DNA of 64,000 bases from Isoetes taiwanensis. Its lineage: Eukaryota; Streptophyta; Lycopodiopsida; Isoetales; Isoetaceae. The notes under the pieces are model-generated. The model worked only from the letters and a program-made list of their open reading frames with translations, made no database searches and was not told where the DNA came from. A program made the translations under genes and the position numbers. Position 1 is the first letter of the stretch, and every line of letters begins with the position of its first letter. Shown here piece after piece: positions 57,201 through 64,000 of this stretch. Location of the stretch: contig JAJEKV010000073.1 in NCBI GenBank assembly GCA_021234155.1, forward strand, positions 2,578,001 through 2,642,000, given 5' to 3'.

Positions 57201-59775
57201 CACACACTTTTCACAAAATTAACCATGCAAATAAAGGACAACAGTATGTTTGCAGTATGTAATGTAAAAAATCCAATCAAACACATAATTTCATTAGCAG
57301 AATAAAACATGATCACAAAATTGGTGTTGCCTTGAACAACGCCTCACTGTATAATGGATGTTATATATGCAATCAGATAACAGGCAAGGAAGGTAAAAGA
57401 AGGAAGAAATGAATGAGCATTTGCGCAGGCTTACATACCTGTGGAGAAAATGATAAATACGCCATTTCGGACTTGGAATCTAGAAGTAAACCCTTCAAAC
57501 TCAGAGGCATAGGCAGACAAATAGCCATAAACAACAAATTCGGCCTCCTTAGGATAAGCATCTAAGACTCTTCACCAAATTTTTTCAAGCATTAGAAAAC
57601 ATGGTAGCTGCTTTTCTGGCTTCAGAGATACCAACAGTGAAATTAAAATGCATTTTTCAGTGATTACTTCCTGGCACAATGAGCTCCAAACGCATGCAGA
57701 GACTTCCAAATGTCAATACAGATGTCTCAATATCTGAGCAAGTCAAATTTAGGTCATTCATTCCTTTATGCACTTTATACTGTCTTTGCATTAAACAATG
57801 ACTCAATAAATTAGATATAAAATGAAATGACCTTTGAAGACAAACAAATATCATGTCTTATGCATCTCATCTTAGTTGTATACTTAATCCTAAGACGACA
57901 GAAAACCAACTACCTGGATTTGCACCAAAATCCGCTCGTAGAACTCGATAGTGCCCAACAGTGCTATCCAAGTGCTACTCAACTTCTGTACAAAAGAGAA
58001 AAAATTAAAAATTTAGAAGTGATTGATTTTGTAGATAAAAGGACAGCAAATCTACTACCTAGGTTACATCAAAATCCAGCCATAGAACTCAGTAGTATAT
58101 TCAGCTTCAATAGTTGCACACCTTGCATTCATTATAGGCAAACGGTAGGACCTGGGCGAAGCACCAAAGCAACATGAAAATGCAGATAAAAGACTCATTC
58201 AACCAAAACTGCTCACCTGATGTCAAACTTGGCCTGTCTGCGTGATTGCTACAAATGAGATTATTCTGTTAGAGAAGAGTTCAGTTTCAAATGATGCAAT
58301 AAAATGGAGGCTAAATAATATGCATGCAACAATCTAAATTTGAAGCTCCACATCTTCAACGACAATGTTTTGATGGAATGATGCAATGGATATTATTGAG
58401 CATGAACAAATGCCTATTAGATAAATAGAGCGCAAACGGTTCTATCATACATTTGGAATAAATAGAAGCTGCAAGTGGCCACATAACAATGAGAAGATTT
58501 AGCTTGATCTTGTGAGGCTTTTAATCAGAACATTGTGGCTTTAAAAACACAATTGATGATGCATGTTACTAAGAGTAACTCCTTACCTAAAATTAAGGAA
58601 AACAAAACATCTATTAATGCAAAGCTTCTTATTACCAGATCGATTTGACCCCTGCCAACTGGTGCATCGAGGTCAAGATAGAACACTGATCTAAATCCAG
58701 ATGAAGCAGCGAAAGAATATTACCACCTGATGCAATAGGTTTCAATGGGAGTAAAGACCAAATTGAAAACCAAAAGTCAAACTCCAAATACTTACTCCTA
58801 CATGCCGTTTCGCCAGTGTTAACTACATAACAAAAGAGAGGTTTCTAAGATAAGATAAGAAATGCAGCCATCTGACATTGAAATTGCCTCAGGACATCTG
58901 ACGTTTGATGCAAGTCAAAATCATGGTGACACAAATTCAGATCTACCTACTTGAAGAAGGAAACCAAATGCAAAATTAAAAAACCGATCCGTATGGCCAA
59001 TATGCATGCTTCGACAGCTGCAGCAGGAAGGGATAATGCATCTGCCGAAGCCTAGGAATGGATAAGGCAAAGGAAGTCCTATCAATAAACATATCTCAAC
59101 ACTTACATTCGTGTATGAAGCTTGTATCCAGTGCAAGCTCCTAGACAGTGCAAACTTAGCTCCTAGACTGTGCAAAAGTTCACACAAAAACAGACGGCAA
59201 AGATCTCACTTGAAAAAGAAAGCTCATAATCTCACTTGAAAGAGAACGAAATCTGAATCACATCTGAATGAAATCTAAAACGAAATCAAATTTCATATGC
59301 CAATCTCACTTGAAAACGAACTTGAACGAAATGTTTTGTCTGTCGTCCACCGTCCACCCTCCGCCTTATCTCTTCTTTTCATATATTCTAACCTTTATAA
59401 TCCGGCCAGCATGCAGGCCTCCATCGCCACCTGCAATCATACCTAATCCGGCCAACCTTCAGCGACTGTTCCCAACATTGAAATCACAAATGAATCATAT
59501 TCGCGATTTTTGGAAAATCGGATTTTTTTTTCCGGACGATAAAAATACCAAAACCTTTGGGAAATCAGCCAAGGAAAAAACCAAAAAAGTTTTTCTCCAG
59601 GCCGGAAAATCCAAACTTAAACAATAAGATTAGCATTACATTCTGTTGATAAAAAAAGGTATACCATCACATTAATACTTGTCATCGCACATAGGGTGTC
59701 ATCGCACATAGGGTGCCACTTAGGTAAAAGATTCAACCATAGGAATTGTTGAACCTATGAGGCTTGTTGAATATT
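57201..59775. other. No gene recognised
   Basis: Mixed AT-rich DNA with short open stretches only. Near 59200-59320 the phrase AATCTCACTTGAAA recurs, and 59560-59620 has CCGGAAAATCC-type text shared with 12.7-12.8 kb. Confidence 0.4.
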
Positions 59776-60215
59776 CTATGGAAACCTTCCCTAGTTTCCT
59801 TGGAAAATTGGGGAGGTTTCCATTAAAATATTTAAAAAAATAAATGGTCGTAATTAATAAAGGGGGTGTAATTAATAAGGGCATGTTTACACAACCACCG
59901 AGGTAGATATTAAAAAAGGACGTGGATCGAGGCAGGTCCTGGAGGGCTTTTTTTTTACTAATTTTTATGGGAAACCTCCCCAATTTTCCATGGAAACCTC
60001 CCCTGTTTTCGTATATGGAAACCTCCCCTGATTTTACAGGAAAGTTGGGGAGGTTTCCATTGAAACCTCCCCTATTTTCCAAAATGGAAACCCCAGGTTT
60101 GCCTGGAAAGTTGGGGAGGTTTCCAGAGAAAGGTGGGGAGGTTTCTGAAAAAATGAGGGAGGTTTCCACTGAAAGTGGGGAAGGTTTCCATGGAAAATTG
60201 GGGAGGTTTCCATTG
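59776..60215. repeat. GGTTTCC minisatellite with nested hairpins
   Basis: The word GGGGAGGTTTCC, or its complement GGAAACCTCCCC, occurs about a dozen times in alternating orientation, often separated by ATGGAAAATT-like links. Neighbouring copies can pair, giving a chain of hairpins. Open frames through it (minus 59720-60565) are by-products of the repeat. Confidence 0.9.
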
Positions 60216-60235
60216 AAGTCCAATCGGGCATAGAA

Positions 60236-60790
60236 AAAACCATCGCTCTTCCCCTCTTTCCATTTTCCTATCCCCCTTTTTCTTTTTCCTTCCCCCCATC
60301 CCATGCTCTTTTTCCCTTTCTTTTTTTCTTTTTTCTCACCCTTTTCCTCTTCGAATATATCCTGTGCCCTTCCCATCTTCCTCTTTTCCATTTTCCTCTT
60401 CCGTTTTCTCATGCCCTTTTTCCCTTCCCTTTTCCCCTTTCCGCCTCTTTTTTTCGGTTTTTCCTTTCCCTTTTTATTTTCCCATGCCTTTTTTTCGTCT
60501 CTCCACCATTTTTCTTTTCCCCTTTTCCTTTTTTCCTCACCCTTTCCCTCTTCCCCTTTTCCCATTGCCCTTTCTCCCTTTCTTTTCCTCCCTCCCCTTT
60601 TCTTTTACTTTATTTTTTACTTTTTCCCATGCTATTTTTCCTTTTCCTCACCTTTTTTTGCTTTCCCTTTTTTCCATGCATCTTTTTACTTTCCTTTTCC
60701 CCTTTCCATATCCCTCGTGACGTTAAAATACTATCTATCTATCTATCTATCTATCTATCCTCCATTTTCCTTTTCTTTTTTCTCTTAAGA
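60236..60790. repeat. ~0.55-kb polypyrimidine tract with CTAT microsatellite
   Basis: CCTTTTCC-type pyrimidine tract on the plus strand, like 48655-49580, ending in a (CTAT)n run at 60731-60759. No coding value. Confidence 0.9.
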
Positions 60791-60880
60791 GATCAAAGTG
60801 GTAACCCATCACAGTGGTGGGAAGTCATGCAATAAATCTTGGCTTTCGGATGCAATTGGATAATCTGAGGCATCTAAATT

Positions 60881-61350
60881 AGGGCATGGTCCAACACTTA
60901 TGGTAATAAATGTCATTTATATCTAGTATATATGTCATTTATAGTACATGTCATATAAATGACATATATGACATATATAATTGACATTAATAGTATATGT
61001 CGTTTATTTATAGATGCCATATATGACATCATATATGACATATATTATTAATGTCATATATAATATATATAAATGACATATATAACATTAATAGTATATG
61101 TCATATAAATTTATAGTATAGTATGTGTCATCTATAATGTCATATAAATTTATAGTATGTGTCATCTATTTATAGATATCATATATGACATCTATAAATA
61201 GATGTCATCTATTTATGTATGACATATATGTTATATAAATAGTAAATAGATGGGCTATATGTCGACATATACTATTAATGTCACTTATATGTCATATATG
61301 TCATTTATCCTATATTATAAAATTTTAGTGTAAGTGTTGGACCCAGCCCT
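60881..61350. mobile_element. AT-rich MITE with 20-bp terminal inverted repeats
   Basis: The ends AGGGCATGGTCCAACACTTA (60881-60900) and the complement of 61331-61350 (AGGGCTGGGTCCAACACTTA) differ at two positions. The 430-bp interior is a chain of ATGACATATA-like words in both orientations. No protein is encoded. A target duplication is not clear (TTA on the left, TAA on the right), so the superfamily is open. A second copy lies at 63922. Confidence 0.75.
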
Positions 61351-63893
61351 AAATCCAAAGGCCAGAATTTGATCTGCCCAAGGAATGGTTAAGATGATGC
61401 CATGTCATAGTTTTCTTTTTAGCTTCAGCGGGTTGCCTCCTCACTGGATGTCGTGGCCGCCATAGCCACCCTCTGCCTTGCCCTTTCTTCATGCTTGCTT
61501 TTTGCCTTTCTTCAGCATCACTGTAGATCTTTGACACATAAAAACTTTGTTAACTGCAATGCCACTCTGTGAAATCGCCGGAGTTAATTTATGCGCTCAA
61601 AATAAAGAGTGGTAATTGAGTTTTTACAGTAAACTTCCACTGCCGCATGTGGAACCTGGCTTCGTTAGCTATGGCGGAACAGGGCAAGATACGATGGGCT
61701 ATGGAGGCTAGGGTAACTCCTTGGCTGATGGTGCCCAAGAGATGAAGCCATAAGAAGATCAAATTTGGTACAACTCTTTAATCTTTCAGGTCGTGTCTCA
61801 AGCTTTGTGCTGGTCATGATTTGCTCAATTCTTATCATCTAGAAAGCTCAAATCTGGTACAGTTGGGGTCACGATTTATCCAATTCTTATCATCTCAAAA
61901 ATCATTGGCTGTGACTTGGTGGTGCGGACTCGGTGATGCAGTAGTCTACATTTTAATCAGGTAATCCTACTCTTTCATCCATATGCTCTGTGGTTTCAGT
62001 TTTTGAATAGCAATCTATCATTCTAAGCCAAAAGTGAGCCTGTTAAAGAAGAAATAGATTGTAGTCTGCTTGCTGTTGTATCACAGTAATTGTTCAAAAT
62101 GTTGTTATGAAGGGCCAAAAATGTATAACTGCAATGAGGCTTCTAGGGGAGAGTAGAACAAGGTATTTATTCGATCCAAAGCCTTCCTTTTCTCACACCC
62201 CTTTCTGTCAATCTTTTTATCGGCAGCAGTGGCTATATTTGGATTTGAAGTGATTCCTCACTTAGATATGTATTCTGCAACAGATTAAATTGCACAATGA
62301 AAATGCAAATTGATTTTGGCATGTCTTCTTTAACAGATTCAATGAGTTATTCTATGGAAAAATTTTGTGCAAATTTTGATTCTCCTTGCTTTATACTTTT
62401 CTTTCTATGTAGAGATCATGCTGCTCACCAAGGATGTTTTACTGCCTACAATATGCCATCACATAGTAACCTATCAGAGTTCCTCTTTAGATATCTAATC
62501 CATGCATGAGTTATATCTTTTGTGTCGGTTGAACTTATACAATATAGACAGCATAACATCTGTTAATTTTCAACTTAGATCTTAACTTTGATATATAAGG
62601 TTTGCTCGATTTATAATGGTTGTCGTTTACAGATATATGAAGTTGTTAATCCAATGCCAACAATATCAGAGATATATTTGAGTTAGTCTGCAAATGGTGG
62701 TGTGCTTATGTTGAAGGTCATCTGCCCATTCAAGGTAAGCCAAATGCTTAATATCCTTAGTGCATTGGTTCGTGCTTGTAGTCAGGTTGCAGCAATGTTA
62801 AATTTGCTTAGGGCGATGGCAATTGGAGCTTATGCAGCCAAGCAAATTGGAGGTCATGCAGCCAGGCAAATTGGAGGTTATGCAACCAAGAACCTGGATT
62901 ATCTGAGAGTGATATTTGATAATATTAACATGTACATACATCATTCTTGCTAATACTTGAGTTATTATGAAGCCATTGATGATAAAATGCAACCTTGCAA
63001 ATTGTTATTGCTGATTCCTAAGCCATTATGAAGTCAATGATGATAACATTCAATCTTGGGTTGAGAAGAGATAATCATGTTCTTTACTTGATATACACAT
63101 AAAAATACATAGAGATTCCAATAAAAAAAACCTCTAAATTGGCTACCTCTTGTCTTTTTTCTGTGGATTAAAAAAAAAAAAAAAATGTATCTATCGTTTT
63201 TAATTGTCGCTTTTGCAGGGCAAAGGTGCAATTAACAATGACTTGATAGATGTTATTCTTTTAAAGAGTTGTTTTATTGCTAGAAAGGTGTGCCCATTTC
63301 AAACGTTTGACATTGGATCAAAACCCATTTGAGGCTGCAGTGATGCTATAGTGATATAACTCCTTTGCACGCAAGGAATTATTCATTCTAATTAATTACA
63401 TGGAGAGGACTTGCAAGTGTTGATTATGTTAGCGTCCATAAATAAATAAATAAACAAAATTGTGGGAGTTCATAATAGAAAATTGCTTAATCACAAATAC
63501 AAAATGATGGGCACAGTAACTATCCCACAATATTCACATATTACATTTTAACATTGGTGTTTCACCACAACATTTTGAGCGAGTAGCTATGATCTTTATG
63601 TATACCAGGATGTTGACTCCAATTGATCATTTACAATGTGACGCCTTATGCCCAGCCTCAATGAATTATAGACTTTGACTATAGTCATACCTCAAAATTT
63701 CTCTCACTCAAACTTGCTATTAACAAGCATCACTCAAAGCTAAAAAGGACACAAAAGCAACACTATCTAACATGCAGCTAGGCTTCTTTTAAAATATTGT
63801 TGTTGGAAATTTTTCGTTATAATAAAAAGTTGCAAAAGTTGGACTATTACTACAAGCTTTTCTGCAGTCAAAATGTTAATTGGCCGACCTTAG
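61351..63893. other. Possible interior of a Helitron ending at 63921; no gene recognised
   Basis: Apart from a 24-bp tandem repeat, a poly-A run (63170-63185) and an AAAT microsatellite near 63438, I see no coding support. The plus-strand Helitron end at 63921 implies that part of this stretch belongs to it, but no 5' end was found. Confidence 0.4.
62829..62892 (+). repeat. 24-bp in-frame tandem repeat
   Basis: Units such as GCAGCCAAGCAAATTGGAGG repeat nearly three times at 24-bp spacing. In the plus-strand frame (62702-62953) they read AAKQIGG.AARQIGG.ATK. As the period is a multiple of three the frame is kept, but the 83-codon frame has no known relatives that I recognise. Confidence 0.75.
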
Positions 63894-63921
63894 GTCCAGC
63901 AACGCTGGGCACCGTTACTAG
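63894..63921 (+). mobile_element. Helitron-like 3' end on the plus strand
   Basis: Hairpin GTCCAGCAACGCTGGGC (63894-63910), 7-nt spacer ACCGTTA, CTAG (63918-63921), then host T at 63922. Same layout as the three minus-strand ends. Confidence 0.7.
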
Positions 63922-64000
63922 TATGACATATACTATAAATGACATATATACTAGATATAAATGACATTTATAAAAAATGAAGTATAGGCTAATGACATTT
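63922..64000. mobile_element. Second copy of the AT-rich MITE, cut by the window end
   Basis: About 50 bp after 63922 match the reverse complement of 60905-60960 with about one mismatch, so the Helitron-like end sits inside, or directly against, another copy of that MITE. Confidence 0.65.

Noticed and set aside
59720-60835. Long minus- and plus-strand open frames, K/E/G-rich or F/P/S-rich
   Set aside because: They run through the GGTTTCC minisatellite and the second polypyrimidine tract; repeat composition explains them.

Overview
The window looks like nuclear DNA of a land plant with a large, repeat-rich genome. The two clear host genes have plant orthologues: GOS11, a Golgi SNARE with GT-AG introns, and EDD1, the bacterial-type organellar glycyl-tRNA synthetase. 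The rest is mostly transposon debris. The mix (Ty1/copia, Ty3/gypsy, several LINE types, Harbinger, DUF7869-type transposase, Helitron-like ends, tRNA-derived SINEs) would fit a fern or other seed-free plant, but that is inference and the species cannot be fixed from sequence alone.

Layout. 0.8-4.0 kb: minus-strand copia pol remnant carrying a 410-bp terminal-inverted-repeat element with an 8-bp target duplication. 4.0-6.2 kb: a degenerate coiled-coil remnant, a cluster of tRNA-like SINE copies in both orientations, and an unidentified decayed coding stretch. 6.2-14.2 kb: mostly featureless AT-rich DNA, one orphan exon-like segment (10.6 kb) and a foldback element (11.7-12.15 kb). 14.6-17.15 kb: GOS11, five exons. 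17.4-20.3 kb: tandem repeats and a gypsy integrase fragment. 21.5-22.5 kb: an 80-codon small gene and a decayed tandem paralogue with matching TATA regions. 22.6-25.7 kb: minus-strand remnant of a DUF7869-type protein. 26.7-30.5 kb: a LINE (endonuclease, RT, zinc knuckle) with a tRNA-Ala-like SINE in its tail. 31.2-32.5 kb: minus-strand LINE ORF1 with a zinc knuckle. 33.6-36.9 kb: EDD1, 1101 codons without an intron.

37.8-38.2 kb: a recent ~209-bp tandem duplication. 38.6-42.9 kb: a candidate non-autonomous Helitron. 45.2-47.5 kb: a Harbinger transposase on the minus strand split by a 5'-truncated LINE with a poly-A tail and a 15-bp target duplication. 48.5-49.7 kb: another Helitron-like end, a ~0.9-kb polypyrimidine tract and a perfect 28-bp-arm palindrome. 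51-54.5 kb: a degenerate gene ending in a Ulp1-type cysteine protease domain. 54.6 kb: a third Helitron end with a pentanucleotide microsatellite. 59.8-60.8 kb: a hairpin-dense GGTTTCC minisatellite next to a second polypyrimidine tract. 60.9-61.35 kb: an AT-rich MITE, of which a second copy abuts a fourth Helitron end at the window edge.

The two host genes are functionally unrelated (Golgi vesicle fusion; organellar translation). The main story is nested insertion: two cases can be read to the base, because removing the insert and one target duplication rejoins the broken reading frame.
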